A DNA stretch of 64,000 nt from Bradyrhizobium manausense. GTDB taxonomy: Bacteria > Pseudomonadota > Alphaproteobacteria > Rhizobiales > Xanthobacteraceae. The translations under genes were made by a program, and so were the position numbers. The stretch spans positions 434,001 through 498,000 of the forward strand of contig NZ_JAFCJI010000002.1 in assembly GCF_018131105.1 (NCBI RefSeq), in the 5' to 3' direction. Within the stretch, counting starts at the first letter, position 1; each line of letters opens with the position of its first letter. The notes beneath the pieces are model-generated. The model was not told the DNA's origin and searched no databases. It worked only from the letters and a program-made list of their open reading frames with translations. This document shows, piece after piece, positions 48,698-58,446 of this stretch.

Positions 48698-50386
48698 TCA
48701 AGCCGTCGCCGCCTTGAGCAGCCGGTCCGCGGCCGCCCTCGCCTCGGCCGTGATCTCGGCGCCGGCGAGCATGCGGGCGATTTCCTCGCGGCGGTGGTCG
48801 GCGGCGAGCGCATTGACGCGGGTGGCGACCCGCTTGCCCTTGTCCAGCGCATCCTTGGAGATCAGGAGATGCTGGTCGGCGCGGGCGGCGACCTGTGGGG
48901 CGTGGGTCACGGCCATCACCTGAACCTTGCCGGCGAGCCGTGCCAGCCGCGCGCCAATGGCGTCCGCGACCGCGCCGCCGACGCCGGTGTCGATTTCGTC
49001 GAACACCAGGGTGGGCGCCGAGCCGCGGTCGGACAGCACGACCTTCAGCGCCAGCAGGAAGCGTGAGAGCTCGCCACCGGAGGCGACCTTCATCATCGGC
49101 CCCGGCTTGGTGCCCGGATTGGTCTGCACCCAGAACTCGACGCGATCGATGCCTTGCGGACCCGGCGCGGCCTCGTCGGTCGTCACCTGGGTGATGAATT
49201 TGGCACGTTCGAGCTTGAGCGGCGCGAGCTCGGCGTTGACGGCCTTGTTGAGCTTTTCGGCCGATTTCTGCCGTGCCGCGGAGAGCTTTTTCGCCGCAGC
49301 CGCGTAGCGCGCATCGGCCTCGATCGCGGCCTGCTCCAGCTTCTTCAGGCGCGAGGCGCCGGCATCGATCAGCACGACATCGGCGGCGTATCTGGCGGCC
49401 AACGCCGCCAGGCCATCGACCGGCGTCGAATATTTGCGCGAGGCGGCGCGTAAGGCGAACAACCGCTCCTCGATGCGTTCGAGCTCAGCCGGGTCGAAAT
49501 CGGTCGCGGCGAGCGCGGCCTGGAGGTGCTGGTCGGCCTCCTCCAGCGCGTTGATCGCGATGTCGATCGCCTTCACTGCGGGCTCGACCAGCGCCGGCGA
49601 ATTGACGCCACGGCGCTCCAGCCGCCGCACGGCGGCCGACAGCGCCGCAACCGGCGAATTGTGGCCGCCGACAACCTCCTGCGCCTCGCGCAAATCGGAG
49701 GCGATCTTCTCGCCCTGCATCATGGTGGTGCGGCGGTGGGCCAGCGAGGTCTCCTCGCCGTCCTTGGGCGCGAGCTGCTTCAGCTCGTCCGAGGCATGGC
49801 GCAGATAGTCGGCCTCGCGCGCGGCACGTTCCATGCCGGCGCGATGCTCTTCCAGCTCAGCGTTGGCGGTGCGGCGCGCATCCCAGAGCGCTTCGACGGC
49901 CGCGACGTCCTTCTCCAGTCCGGCAAAGGCATCGAGCAGGCGGCGATGGGTGGCGGCGTCCACCAGCGCGCGCTCGTCATGCTGGCCGTGGATCTCGACC
50001 AACGCGGCGCCGACCGCCTTCAGCGTCTGCACGCTAATCGACTGGTCATTGATGAAGGCGCGGGTACGGCCGTCGGCGAGCTGGACCCGGCGCAAGATCA
50101 TCTCGCAAGATTCTGCAAAACTCGCATCGTCGAGCCCGTTCTCGGCCAGGATTTTCGTCGCCGGGTGATTCTTCGGGATATCGAAGACGGCGGTCACCTG
50201 TCCCTGCTCCACGCCATGGCGCACGAGGCCAGCGTCACCGCGGCCGCCGAGGGCCAGTGCAAAGGCATCGAGCAGGATGGATTTGCCCGCACCGGTCTCG
50301 CCGGTCAAAACCGCAAGTCCGGTGGCGAATTCGATATCGAGCCGTTCGATCAGGACGATGTCACGGATCGACAGACGCGCCAGCAT
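48698..50386 (-). CDS. recN: DNA repair protein RecN
   Basis: 562 residues, SMC-like. Head N-terminal part with Walker A AVLTGETGAGKSILLDAFALALGGRGD, a long coiled-coil arm (ELEEHRAGMERAAREADYLRHASDELKQL onward), and the C-terminal head with VASGGELSRFLLALKVVLSD (ABC signature) and LVFDEIDTGVGGAVADAIGARLARLAGKVQVMAVTHAPQVAARAD (Walker B and H-loop). Acts in double-strand break repair by cohesin-like DNA tethering. Its start lies 24 bp after the bamD stop on the same strand. Confidence 0.95.
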   Translation of the reverse strand: MLARLSIRDIVLIERLDIEFATGLAVLTGETGAGKSILLDAFALALGGRGDAGLVRHGVEQGQVTAVFDIPKNHPATKILAENGLDDASFAESCEMILRRVQLADGRTRAFINDQSISVQTLKAVGAALVEIHGQHDERALVDAATHRRLLDAFAGLEKDVAAVEALWDARRTANAELEEHRAGMERAAREADYLRHASDELKQLAPKDGEETSLAHRRTTMMQGEKIASDLREAQEVVGGHNSPVAALSAAVRRLERRGVNSPALVEPAVKAIDIAINALEEADQHLQAALAATDFDPAELERIEERLFALRAASRKYSTPVDGLAALAARYAADVVLIDAGASRLKKLEQAAIEADARYAAAAKKLSAARQKSAEKLNKAVNAELAPLKLERAKFITQVTTDEAAPGPQGIDRVEFWVQTNPGTKPGPMMKVASGGELSRFLLALKVVLSDRGSAPTLVFDEIDTGVGGAVADAIGARLARLAGKVQVMAVTHAPQVAARADQHLLISKDALDKGKRVATRVNALAADHRREEIARMLAGAEITAEARAAADRLLKAATA

Positions 50387-50410
50387 GGAACCAGATTTCC
50401 TAGCCGAGAC

Positions 50411-51298
50411 CTAGAGGCCTATCTTCTTGAAGGTCTGGCTGATCCAGGACCCCTGATTCTCGCTCGGCTCGAGACCGCCGGATTTTACAAGATTATAGGC
50501 GTCCTTGTACCAGCGGCTGTCAGGAAAATTGTGGCCAAGCACGGCGGCGGCGGTCTGGGCTTCGCCGACGATGCCGATCGACATATAGGCCTCGGTGAGA
50601 CGGTAGAGCGCCTCCTCGACGTGGCGCGTGGTCTGGTACTGCGTCACGACGGCCTTGTATCGGTTGATCGCGGCCGTGTAGTCCTTCTTCTGCATGTAGT
50701 AGCGGCCGACGGCCATTTCCTTGCCCGCGAGCTGGTCGCGTGCGCCCTCGATCTTGGCCTTGGCGGAGGTCGCATATTCGGACGTCGGATATTTGCGCAC
50801 CACCTCTTCCAGCGCGGCGATCGCCTTCTCGGTGCGGCCCTGGTCACGATTGATGTCCGGGATCTGATCGTAATGCGAGGCGGCAATCAGGTACTGCGCA
50901 TAGGCCGCGTCCGGGCTGCCGGGATGCAGGGTGACGTAGCGGGTCGCAGCGCCGATGCAGCTGTCATAGTCGCCGCCCTGGTAGGATGCGTAGGCCGACA
51001 TCAGCAGTGATTTGCGCGCCCAGTCGGAATAGGGATGCTGGCGGTCGACTTCCTCGAACTTCTTGGTCGCCGCCTTCATGTCCTTCTTTTCGTTCATGAG
51101 GTACAAGCCCTCATTGTAGATCTTGTCGGCGGGCTCCTCGACGAACGTGTCATCCTTGTTGGTGAACTTGTCCCACAGACTGCCGGTACCGCAGCTGGCC
51201 AGCGGCAGCGCGAGCAGGAAGAGAGAGGCAAGCTGGAGCAGCCCACGGGCTCGCGGTGAAACCAAGAGATATCCGCGCGTCATACGCTGTGCCGACAT
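50411..51298 (-). CDS. bamD: Outer-membrane protein assembly lipoprotein BamD
   Basis: 295 residues from ATG 51298. Lipobox LPLASC with Cys36, then YNEGLYLMNEKKDMKAATKKFEEVDRQHPYSDWARKSLLMSAYASYQGGDYDSCIGAATRYVTLHPGSPDAAYAQYLIAASHYDQI, TPR-type helices as in YfiO/BamD (typically ~245-290 residues). Periplasmic component of the BAM complex that folds outer-membrane beta-barrels. Lies between lpxC and recN on the minus strand. Basic N-terminus (RMTRGYLLVSPRARG) before the lipoprotein signal is longer than usual. Confidence 0.93.
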   Translation of the reverse strand: MSAQRMTRGYLLVSPRARGLLQLASLFLLALPLASCGTGSLWDKFTNKDDTFVEEPADKIYNEGLYLMNEKKDMKAATKKFEEVDRQHPYSDWARKSLLMSAYASYQGGDYDSCIGAATRYVTLHPGSPDAAYAQYLIAASHYDQIPDINRDQGRTEKAIAALEEVVRKYPTSEYATSAKAKIEGARDQLAGKEMAVGRYYMQKKDYTAAINRYKAVVTQYQTTRHVEEALYRLTEAYMSIGIVGEAQTAAAVLGHNFPDSRWYKDAYNLVKSGGLEPSENQGSWISQTFKKIGL

Positions 51299-51542
51299 GA
51301 ATTTAAGACCTGACGCCCTGTGATGCGGTGTCCGCCAGCCCATGATCCCGTCACGGGCGCGAAATGTGACCGTGGTGCCTGCCCTGCACCCACGTCGATG
51401 TAACCGAAAAACGTTTGTTAACCTATCGGATAGGCAGGCATTCCGCCCGGATTAAGGCGAAAGCGCCGCAATCCTAGTCCATCATGGTTACCAGGAGTTT
51501 CCCGGAGAGAACGGCGCTGGACCGCTTGCGCGCAGTCGGCTT

Positions 51543-52505
51543 TCAGGACACGTCCGGACCGTAGGCCGCGGCGATCCGGCCGCCGACGATACCGCTTCCG
51601 ACTTCGACCACAGGACGCGTGGTGCGGCGGGCCGCCTCGCCCTCGACCACCCGCCAAGCGGTACGGTCGGCGAGCAGCGCGGTCAGGACGGCGTGGTTGA
51701 GCTTGTGGCCACCACGCGCCGAACGGTAGGCACCGAGCAGCGGCAGGCCGGCAAGTGCGAGATCACCGATGACGTCCAGCACCTTGTGGCGGGCGCATTC
51801 GTCGGCGTAGCGCAGACCCTCGGTGTTGAGCAGCCGCTCGTCGTCGAACACGACGGTATTTTCGAAGGAGGCGCCGAGCGCATAGCCCGCGCTCCAGAGC
51901 CGGGCAACGTCGCCCATCAGACCGAACGTCCGGGCGCGGCCGACGTCGCGGCGGAAGCGCTCCGGGCTGAGATCGAAGGCGTAGCTCTGCTGACCGATGA
52001 CCGGATTGGCGAAATCGATCTCGACCTCGGCGCGGAAACCGTTGGCGTAGGGCCGGATCTCGCCGAAGGAGTCGCCGAGCTTGACCGAGACCGGCTTCAA
52101 AACCTGGATGAACCGGCGCTGTGCCGGCTGGTTGACGATGCCGGCCTGATCGATCGCCGCGATGAAGGCGGCGGCGCTGCCGTCCATGATCGGCACTTCC
52201 GGACCATCGATCTCGATGGTGGCGTTGTCGACGCCCATGCCGCGCAATGCCGCCAGGACGTGCTCCGCGGTGGACACCAGCGGCCCGCTGCGATCGCCGA
52301 GGACAGTCGCAAAATCGGTGGCGATCACCTGATCGGCAATTGCCTGGATCTCGCGGTCACGCCCTTCGAGGCCGGTGCGGACAAAAATAAAGCCTGCATC
52401 GACAGGTGCAGGTCCCAGCGTCAGGGTGACGGGAAGACCGGAATGAACGCCGACGCCGGCCACGGTGGCTTGCGCGCGAAGCGTTGTTTGCCGGCTAAAT
52501 TTCAT
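51543..52505 (-). CDS. lpxC: UDP-3-O-acyl-N-acetylglucosamine deacetylase
   Basis: 320 residues. Two-domain LpxC fold with the catalytic zinc ligands: STAEHVLAALRGMGVDN (first His), ECARHKVLDVIGDLALAGLPLLG (His and Asp), and RGGHKLNHAVLTALL (general-acid His). The opening QTTLRAQATVAGVGVHSGLPVTLTL (GVGVHSG) is typical. Commits UDP-sugar to lipid A synthesis in the cytoplasm. Downstream of ftsZ as in most alphaproteobacteria, with its own ~360-bp upstream region and a terminator. Confidence 0.95.
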   Translation of the reverse strand: MKFSRQTTLRAQATVAGVGVHSGLPVTLTLGPAPVDAGFIFVRTGLEGRDREIQAIADQVIATDFATVLGDRSGPLVSTAEHVLAALRGMGVDNATIEIDGPEVPIMDGSAAAFIAAIDQAGIVNQPAQRRFIQVLKPVSVKLGDSFGEIRPYANGFRAEVEIDFANPVIGQQSYAFDLSPERFRRDVGRARTFGLMGDVARLWSAGYALGASFENTVVFDDERLLNTEGLRYADECARHKVLDVIGDLALAGLPLLGAYRSARGGHKLNHAVLTALLADRTAWRVVEGEAARRTTRPVVEVGSGIVGGRIAAAYGPDVS

Positions 52506-52868
52506 CAGGAACCCGCCCCACTACGACCCACTGCGACTTATACTAGACCCGACTGATCGATCGAGATCGACCGTCCGAATCTCCGTATCCCCAAGTCACG
52601 CCGAACCATAGTCACAGCCTCAAACAGCGCCAACTCACGCTTTTTTACCGATTGTTACCCCAAACCTGCCGCATTCGCGCCAAGGCTTAACCAAATTGCA
52701 CCTCGGTTTGGGACCAATATCGGCAGCTTTACTGAAGCACCGAACAGGTAATTAATGATTTAAAATCAGTTGCTTGAACGCGCAATCCGGATATGCACGG
52801 GACAAAAGGAAAGGTCCCGGCGAGCTGTCCGCCGGGACCTTTTTTCGTCTGCCTTATTGTAACAATCC
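52506..52868. other. ftsZ-lpxC intergenic region
   Basis: 363 bp without a gene. It contains the ftsZ terminator (52811-52845), a 13-base dyad TGATTTAAAATCA at about 52756-52768 and A/T-rich stretches (CTTAACCAAATTGC, TTTTTTACCGATTGTTACC) on the lpxC side that may carry its promoter. I could not fix -35/-10 boxes with confidence. Confidence 0.5.
52811..52845. terminator. Rho-independent terminator after ftsZ
   Basis: A perfect 12-bp stem AAGGTCCCGGCG/CGCCGGGACCTT with a 7-base loop (AGCTGTC). A run of six T follows on the plus strand, and on the minus strand the stem is followed by TCCTTTTG, so it works for ftsZ transcription and is bidirectional-looking. It separates ftsZ from lpxC. Confidence 0.85.
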
Positions 52869-54662
52869 TCAGGTCGCCTGCCGCCGCAGGAAGGCCGGGA
52901 TATCAAGATGGTCGTCTCCCTGTGGCGCCGGCGCAACAGGTGCCGGGCGGCCGTGGGCGTCCAGACCCTGCGGCGCAGGCCGGCGGGCATATTCGGACAC
53001 CGGCTCGCTGGCGGCGATCTGCTGCTGCACGGTCCGCTGCGGCTTGCGGTCGGGCAACGCCGGCATAGCGGGACCGGCGGTCCGGGCGGCGATCGGCGCC
53101 TCGGTCTCCTCGTCGCGACGGCCGAGGCCGACATTGGCGAGGCGCTGGAGCAGCGACAGGCGGGTCTTCTGCGGGGTCTCATCCTCGACCTCGCCGCGGG
53201 CCTGACGAAGCTCGGCCTGGGCCGGCATCGGCAGCTCGTCGAGGCGCGGCATGCGCGGGGCGCGGGCCGGGGCGCGCTCGGCCTGCGGCGGGATGAAGGT
53301 TTCCGGCGTCATCGGCTCATGCATGGCGAGCGGGGCCTGCTCAGGCTCCGGAAACAGCGTGGGTTTCTGAGCGATCGGGCGCACGGTGACGTCGCCATAG
53401 GTCTGCGGCACGGGCGCCGCCGACGGAACTTCGGAAACGGCAGCCGCGATGGCGGCAAGCGCCGCACGCTCGACATTGGCACGCGGCGCAACGGGCGCGG
53501 TCGCGACCGGCGCTGTGGCCGCGATCTGCGTTTGGGCACGCTCGGCCAGGCGCTGGTTGTCGGCGCGGAGCCGCGCGGTCAGGTCGGCGAGACGGCTCTC
53601 GGCAACGGCGGCCGGCGCTGCCGGTGCCTGCTGCAGCTGCTGCGGCGCGGCGTTCGCAACCGGAGCGCTGGTGCCCTGGCTGTTGCGGGCGATCGCGGCC
53701 TGCTCGATGCCGGTGGCAACGACCGAGACGCGGATCAGGCCATCGAGCGCTTCGTCGAAGGTGGCGCCGACGATGATGTTGGCGTCCTGGTCGACTTCCT
53801 CGCGGATGCGGGTCGCGGCTTCGTCGACTTCGAACAGGGTGAGGTCCTTGCCGCCGGTGATCGAGATCAGGAGGCCCTTGGCACCCTTCATCGACGAGTC
53901 GTCGATCAGCGGATTGGCGATCGCGGCTTCGGCGGCGGTCAGTGCGCGCTTGTCGCCGGAGGCTTCGCCGGTCCCCATCATCGCCTTGCCCATCTCGCGC
54001 ATGACGGCGCGAACGTCGGCGAAGTCGAGGTTGATCAGGCCTTCCTTGACCATCAGGTCGGTGATGCAGGCCACGCCCGAGTAGAGCACCTGGTCGGCCA
54101 TCGCGAAGGCGTCGGCGAAGGTGGTCTTCTCGTTGGCGACCCGGAACAGATTCTGGTTCGGGATGATCAGCAGCGTGTCGACCACCTTGTGAAGCTCGTT
54201 GATGCCGGCTTCAGCGGTACGCATGCGGCGGCCGCCCTCGAAGTGGAAGGGCTTGGTCACGACGCCGACGGTGAGGATGCCCATCTCGCGCGCGATCTTG
54301 GCGATGACAGGAGCAGCACCGGTGCCGGTGCCGCCGCCCATGCCGGCGGTGACGAACACCATGTTCGCGCCCGAGAGATGGTCGCGAAGCTCGTCCATCA
54401 CCTCTTCCGCCGCGGCAGCGCCGACGACCGGCTGCGATCCTGCGCCGAGGCCCTGCGTCGCCGCGGTGCCCATCTGCACGATGCGCTGCGCCTTCGACAT
54501 CGTCAGCGCCTGCGCGTCGGTGTTGGCGACCACGAAGTCGACGCCCTGGAGGCCGGCCGTGATCATGTTGTTGACGGCGTTGCCGCCGGCGCCGCCGACG
54601 CCGAACACGGTGATGCGGGGCTTCAACTCGTGAATATCAGGAACGTTGATGCTGATGGTCAT
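52869..54662 (-). CDS. ftsZ: Cell division protein FtsZ
   Basis: 597 residues. Tubulin-like GTPase with FGVGGAGGNAVNNMI, NTDAQAL, TAGMGGGTGTGAAPVIA (the GTP-binding loop), and the T7 region NLDFADVRAVM. After the core (about 1-320) comes a ~260-residue Ala/Pro-rich linker and the C-terminal peptide LDIPAFLRRQ that binds FtsA/ZipA-type anchors. The linker is much longer than in E. coli and typical of Rhizobiales. GAGAGG 5-6 bases before the ATG. Follows ftsA by 87 bp on the same strand. Confidence 0.97.
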   Translation of the reverse strand: MTISINVPDIHELKPRITVFGVGGAGGNAVNNMITAGLQGVDFVVANTDAQALTMSKAQRIVQMGTAATQGLGAGSQPVVGAAAAEEVMDELRDHLSGANMVFVTAGMGGGTGTGAAPVIAKIAREMGILTVGVVTKPFHFEGGRRMRTAEAGINELHKVVDTLLIIPNQNLFRVANEKTTFADAFAMADQVLYSGVACITDLMVKEGLINLDFADVRAVMREMGKAMMGTGEASGDKRALTAAEAAIANPLIDDSSMKGAKGLLISITGGKDLTLFEVDEAATRIREEVDQDANIIVGATFDEALDGLIRVSVVATGIEQAAIARNSQGTSAPVANAAPQQLQQAPAAPAAVAESRLADLTARLRADNQRLAERAQTQIAATAPVATAPVAPRANVERAALAAIAAAVSEVPSAAPVPQTYGDVTVRPIAQKPTLFPEPEQAPLAMHEPMTPETFIPPQAERAPARAPRMPRLDELPMPAQAELRQARGEVEDETPQKTRLSLLQRLANVGLGRRDEETEAPIAARTAGPAMPALPDRKPQRTVQQQIAASEPVSEYARRPAPQGLDAHGRPAPVAPAPQGDDHLDIPAFLRRQAT

Positions 54663-54749
54663 GTTTGCCTCTCGATCACGCGCGCGTGGGTTCGCCCCGG
54701 CCTGCGGCCGCGGGAGTTGGTGAAAATCGACATTTGCGGAAAGCAGTCA

Positions 54750-56072
54750 TCAAAAGCCCTCGCGTAGCCATCGTCCGACCTTTCCAAAGTAACCGCCCGT
54801 CCCTGTCCTGACCTGCTGCCGCGTGTGCCGCGGTTCGACATGCTCGTGGTGAACATATTGCGGGTAGACGAGAAGGCCGGCCGGCACCGCGAATGCGGCG
54901 TTCTTCGCCTCGTTGGGCAGCCGGCCGAAACCAAGCGGACGTCCGACCCGCACGGGCCGGCCGAGAATCTGCGTTCCGAGCTCGACGAGGCCGGTGAGCT
55001 GCGAGGCGCCGCCCGAGAGCACGACGCGCCCCTTGGGCTCTGCCGCGAAGGGTGAATCCTTCAGCTTGTCCCGAACCATTTCGAAGACTTCCTCGGCACG
55101 GTGCTTGACGATGTTGGCGATGGTGGCGCGCGAAACGATCTGCGGCAGATCCTGGTCGTCACCGGCTGTCGGTACAGACATCAGCTCACGCGAGTCCGAT
55201 CCGCCGGTGATGACGGTGCCGTATAACGTCTTGATTCGCTCGGCATCGGCAATGGTCGCCGAGAGCCCGCGCGCGAGATCCATCGTGATGTGTTGCCCGC
55301 CGACCGCAAATCCGGCCGCATGCACGAAGCGGCCGCCGGAATAGACCGCGATCGTGGTGGTGCCCGCGCCCATCTCGACCACGGCCGCGCCGAGATCGGC
55401 TTCGTCGTCGGTCAGCACCGATAGGCCGGCGACATAGGGGCTCGCGGCCATGGCTTCGACGTTGAGATGGCAGCGTTCCACCGCGAGCATCAGGTTTCGC
55501 GCCACGGTGGCGTCGCAGGTGACGACGTTCATGTCGACACCGAATTGATGCGCGACCATGCCGCGGGGATCGCGAATGCCCTTGACGCCATCGAGCGTGT
55601 AGCCGACCGGCAGCGCGTGCAGCACGGTGCGGCCCTCGCCCGTGGCGTGACGCATTCCGGTGGAGGTGACGCGGCTGACATCGGCCGGGGTCACCGCTCC
55701 GCCGCGGATATCGGCCGCGGCCTCGACCAGCTGGCCCGCGAGACGGCCGCCGGAGACCGACAGCAGAACGGACTCGACCCGGACCTTGGCCATTTTCTCG
55801 GCAAGCCCGACGGCCTGGCGCACCGCCTGCTCGCATTCGCCGAGATCGACCACCGCACCGGCCTTCATGCCCCGCGACTGGATCTGGCTGTAACCGATCA
55901 ATTCCACTGCATGGGTGCGGCCGCGCAGCGCTTCGCTCGGTGCCGACGGCTTCAGCCGCGCGATCATGCAGGCGATCTTGCTGGTGCCGATGTCGAGGCA
56001 GGCGACGAGGCCGCCGCGCTTGTGCGGCATCGGGCGCGTCTTCGGCGTCTGGGTGCGATCAAGACCGGTCAT
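54750..56072 (-). CDS. ftsA: Cell division protein FtsA
   Basis: 440 residues. Actin-like ATPase: LVACLDIGTSKIACMIARL (phosphate 1), AAVVEMGAGTTTIAVYSGG (phosphate 2), VVLSGGASQLTGLVELG. It contains the SHS2 insertion after the first domain and a C-terminal amphipathic segment (GGYFGKVGRWLREGF) that tethers FtsZ to the membrane. Its start overlaps the ftsQ stop by 4 bp (ATGA). Confidence 0.96.
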   Translation of the reverse strand: MTGLDRTQTPKTRPMPHKRGGLVACLDIGTSKIACMIARLKPSAPSEALRGRTHAVELIGYSQIQSRGMKAGAVVDLGECEQAVRQAVGLAEKMAKVRVESVLLSVSGGRLAGQLVEAAADIRGGAVTPADVSRVTSTGMRHATGEGRTVLHALPVGYTLDGVKGIRDPRGMVAHQFGVDMNVVTCDATVARNLMLAVERCHLNVEAMAASPYVAGLSVLTDDEADLGAAVVEMGAGTTTIAVYSGGRFVHAAGFAVGGQHITMDLARGLSATIADAERIKTLYGTVITGGSDSRELMSVPTAGDDQDLPQIVSRATIANIVKHRAEEVFEMVRDKLKDSPFAAEPKGRVVLSGGASQLTGLVELGTQILGRPVRVGRPLGFGRLPNEAKNAAFAVPAGLLVYPQYVHHEHVEPRHTRQQVRTGTGGYFGKVGRWLREGF

Positions 56073-57085
56073 GCGGCGTCCCCGGCCTTCTTTTTCTTCT
56101 TGTCCTTGAACAGATCATCGCGCGCCTTGGCGGCGTCATCCGACAGCTGCACCACCAAACGGTCGGGCAGGCGCATGTCGATTGCGACGATATCCTTCGA
56201 GAACAGGCGGTCGTCCTTGTCCAGCTTGGAGAGCGCGGCAAGCGCGTTGCCGACGTCCTGCTCGGGCAGGCGGACGTCGAGGCCGTCCTTCAACCTCAGG
56301 TTCCAACGCCGCTCACCGACGTAGATCGCGGCTTTCGTCACCGACTTGACCTGCGGATAGCGCGCGAGCAGTGCGAGGAAATCGCGAGCCTGGGTGTCGG
56401 CGCCCTTCCCGACCACGAGCGGCAGCGACAGGAAGCGGCGCGAGACATAGGGTTCGAGCAGTGCGCCATCGTCGGCGATGACGGAGAGCCTGCCGGCCTC
56501 CTGCCACAGCGCGAACGCCTTGCGCTCGGTGATCTCGATCATGAGCTGGCCCGGATAGAGCTTCAGCACGGTCGCATCCGCGATCCAGGGATTGGCCTTG
56601 AGCTTGTCGCGGACGTCGTCGGCATCGAGGAACAGCAGCGAGGAGCGGCCGCTGACACCGCCGATCGCGAGGATCTCGTCCTGGCTGAGTTGCTTGCGGC
56701 CGTTGATCACGACCGAGGTGATGCGGAAGCCGGCCGAATTGGCCATGGCATTGCGCGCGTCACTGACGGCGGTGATGAAATCCTGGAGATGGCCGCCCTT
56801 GACGATGCCGAGGCCACAGCTGCCGATCAGCAGCAACACGGTCAGGCTGATCCCGACCCGGCGCGGCAGATAGCGCTCGACCAGCGCGACCAGGCGCGGC
56901 GGCGGCTCGCGCTCGACGACCGCCTTGGCCTTGATCCTCTGCTTGGCGGCGTCACGCGTCTCGTCGCGCTTGTCCTGCACCCACTCGCGCAGAAGCACGA
57001 CCGCTCCGATAGCGGCCGCCTTCAGGTCAGCTTGGGGCCTCAGCGATCTCACAAACGACCGGGTGAGGCTTCCTGCTCCATCCAT
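56069..57085 (-). CDS. ftsQ: Cell division protein FtsQ
   Basis: 338 residues, bitopic. A cytoplasmic N-terminus of ~75 residues, then a membrane helix (ISLTVLLLIGSCGLGIV), a POTRA-type domain (FRITSVVINGRKQLSQDEILAIGGVSG...LLFLDADDVRDKLKANPWIADATVLKLYPGQLMIEITERKAFALWQ) and a C-terminal domain ending in KKKKKAGDAA. Bridges FtsK/FtsW-side and FtsB/FtsL in the divisome. The 348-bp region upstream holds possible CtrA motifs. Confidence 0.94.
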   Translation of the reverse strand: MDGAGSLTRSFVRSLRPQADLKAAAIGAVVLLREWVQDKRDETRDAAKQRIKAKAVVEREPPPRLVALVERYLPRRVGISLTVLLLIGSCGLGIVKGGHLQDFITAVSDARNAMANSAGFRITSVVINGRKQLSQDEILAIGGVSGRSSLLFLDADDVRDKLKANPWIADATVLKLYPGQLMIEITERKAFALWQEAGRLSVIADDGALLEPYVSRRFLSLPLVVGKGADTQARDFLALLARYPQVKSVTKAAIYVGERRWNLRLKDGLDVRLPEQDVGNALAALSKLDKDDRLFSKDIVAIDMRLPDRLVVQLSDDAAKARDDLFKDKKKKKAGDAA

Positions 57086-57433
57086 TGCACGAGCTCGTCA
57101 ACAGTTTGCCCACGACACCGCGCGGGTCCTGGCGAACATGACGTCTCGGTCTTGCCGGGCCGGGTGATGGTCTTCGGCAGAAGAAACCGCTCCCCTTCAA
57201 GCGTTCGCTGGTGTGGGAAACATCCGCAACAGTTCACGCGCCGGCAGCCAAAACGTCATATGCGCCGCCAGCGTTAACCTTCGGACTTCCTGGTAAACAA
57301 AAGGTAAAGTTCGTTAACGGAGAATGCTTTTTGCCCAGCTCTGTGAGCCAGTTGCGCCACGATGTCCGGTATTTTACCGGCTTTGGGCACCAAACCGAGC
57401 GTTTTCGCCCGTCCGGCCGTTAACCAATCCTAA
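57086..57433. promoter_or_regulatory. ddl-ftsQ intergenic region with GTTAAC motifs
   Basis: 348 bp with no convincing gene. It contains three GTTAAC words, at about 57273, 57313 and 57419, and a TTAA-like pair near 57303 (GGTAAAG...GTTAACG). The alphaproteobacterial regulator CtrA binds TTAA-N7-TTAA/TTAACC-type sites and in Caulobacter it controls ftsQA and ftsZ. None of the pairs has the exact 7-base spacing, so this is a candidate only. The A/T-rich sequence and its length suggest it holds the ftsQAZ promoter. Confidence 0.4.
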
Positions 57434-58426
57434 CTATTTCGGCACCCGCCGCACCGCCAGCTCGATCAGGTCGCGGAGGAAGTCAACGAATTCGATGCCT
57501 TCGGCTTTCAGCGCCTTGGGGTAGAGCGAGGACTTGGTCAGCCCGGGCAGCGTGTTGGTCTCGAGATAGACCAGCCCCTTTTCCGACACGATGAAGTCGG
57601 AGCGGGAATAGCCGGTACAGGACATCGCCCGATGCGCCAGCATGGCCTGCGTCTTGAGCGCGGCGGTGACCTCCGCGGTGAATCGGCCCGGACAGATCTC
57701 CTGGGTGGACTTCAAAAGATATTTTGCGGCGTAATCGAAATTGCCCTCGCCCGGAATGATCTCGATCGGCGGCAACGAGATGATCGAGCCATCGGTACGT
57801 TCCAGCACGCCGCAGGTCGCCTCGACGCCGGCGATATAGGGCTCGATCACATACTCTTCGTGCCTGGCGGCATTGCGGACCGCGACGAGGTCCTGCTTGG
57901 CGTTGACGAAGATCAGGCCGTAGCTCGATCCGTCGCGCGCCGGCTTTGCGATCAGCTTGCCGTATTCGGCAAAGGCGTTGTCGATGTCATCGAGCGCGAT
58001 GCCCATGGGCGGTGTCACGCCGCCGAGCGCGGCAAAGCGCTTGGCCGCGATCTTGTCGAAGGCGAGATGCGAGGAGGCCGAGCCCGAGCCGGTGAACGGC
58101 ACGCCACGCGCCTCGCACATAACCTGCAACTCACCATTCTCCGCGCCCCCGCCATGAAGGCTGAGCACGAGAACGCGATCTTCCGCCTTGGCCTTGTCGA
58201 GCGCCTGCGCGAGCGGAATGCCTGAGGTACCCGGCTTGAACTCGTCCTCGAACGGCCTGGAATGTTCGAGCAGTTGCTTCGACTGCACGACATGCACCTT
58301 GTCCTCGACGTCCCAGAACCAGAGATCAGCCTCAGGCAGCGCCTGATGCAGCGCCTGGGCCGACGCGACCGAGACCAGACGTTCGCGATTCGAGCCGCCG
58401 AAGAGGATGGTTGTGCGCATGTTCAT
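57434..58426 (-). CDS. ddl: D-alanine--D-alanine ligase
   Basis: 330 residues from ATG 58426 (MNMRTTILFGG). ATP-grasp fold: LHGGGAENGELQVMCEARGVPFTGSGSASSHLAFDK (the Ddl HG...ENG..Q..CE..G.P.TGSG motif), KPARDGSSYG, EPYIAGVEATCGVLE, and SGYSRSDFIV-type CTGYSRSDFIV...YLETNTLPGLTKSSLYPKAL (Glu and Asn metal ligands). Joins two D-alanines for peptidoglycan precursors. In position in the mur-fts cluster. An in-frame extension to 58534 crosses a palindromic repeat and is rejected. Confidence 0.92.
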   Translation of the reverse strand: MNMRTTILFGGSNRERLVSVASAQALHQALPEADLWFWDVEDKVHVVQSKQLLEHSRPFEDEFKPGTSGIPLAQALDKAKAEDRVLVLSLHGGGAENGELQVMCEARGVPFTGSGSASSHLAFDKIAAKRFAALGGVTPPMGIALDDIDNAFAEYGKLIAKPARDGSSYGLIFVNAKQDLVAVRNAARHEEYVIEPYIAGVEATCGVLERTDGSIISLPPIEIIPGEGNFDYAAKYLLKSTQEICPGRFTAEVTAALKTQAMLAHRAMSCTGYSRSDFIVSEKGLVYLETNTLPGLTKSSLYPKALKAEGIEFVDFLRDLIELAVRRVPK

Positions 58427-58446
58427 AGTCCGCAATCTCTCCAGTT

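Noticed and set aside
52908..54767. 619-codon plus-strand ORF opposite ftsZ
   Set aside because: Antisense shadow of ftsZ; low-complexity translation with no recognisable domain.
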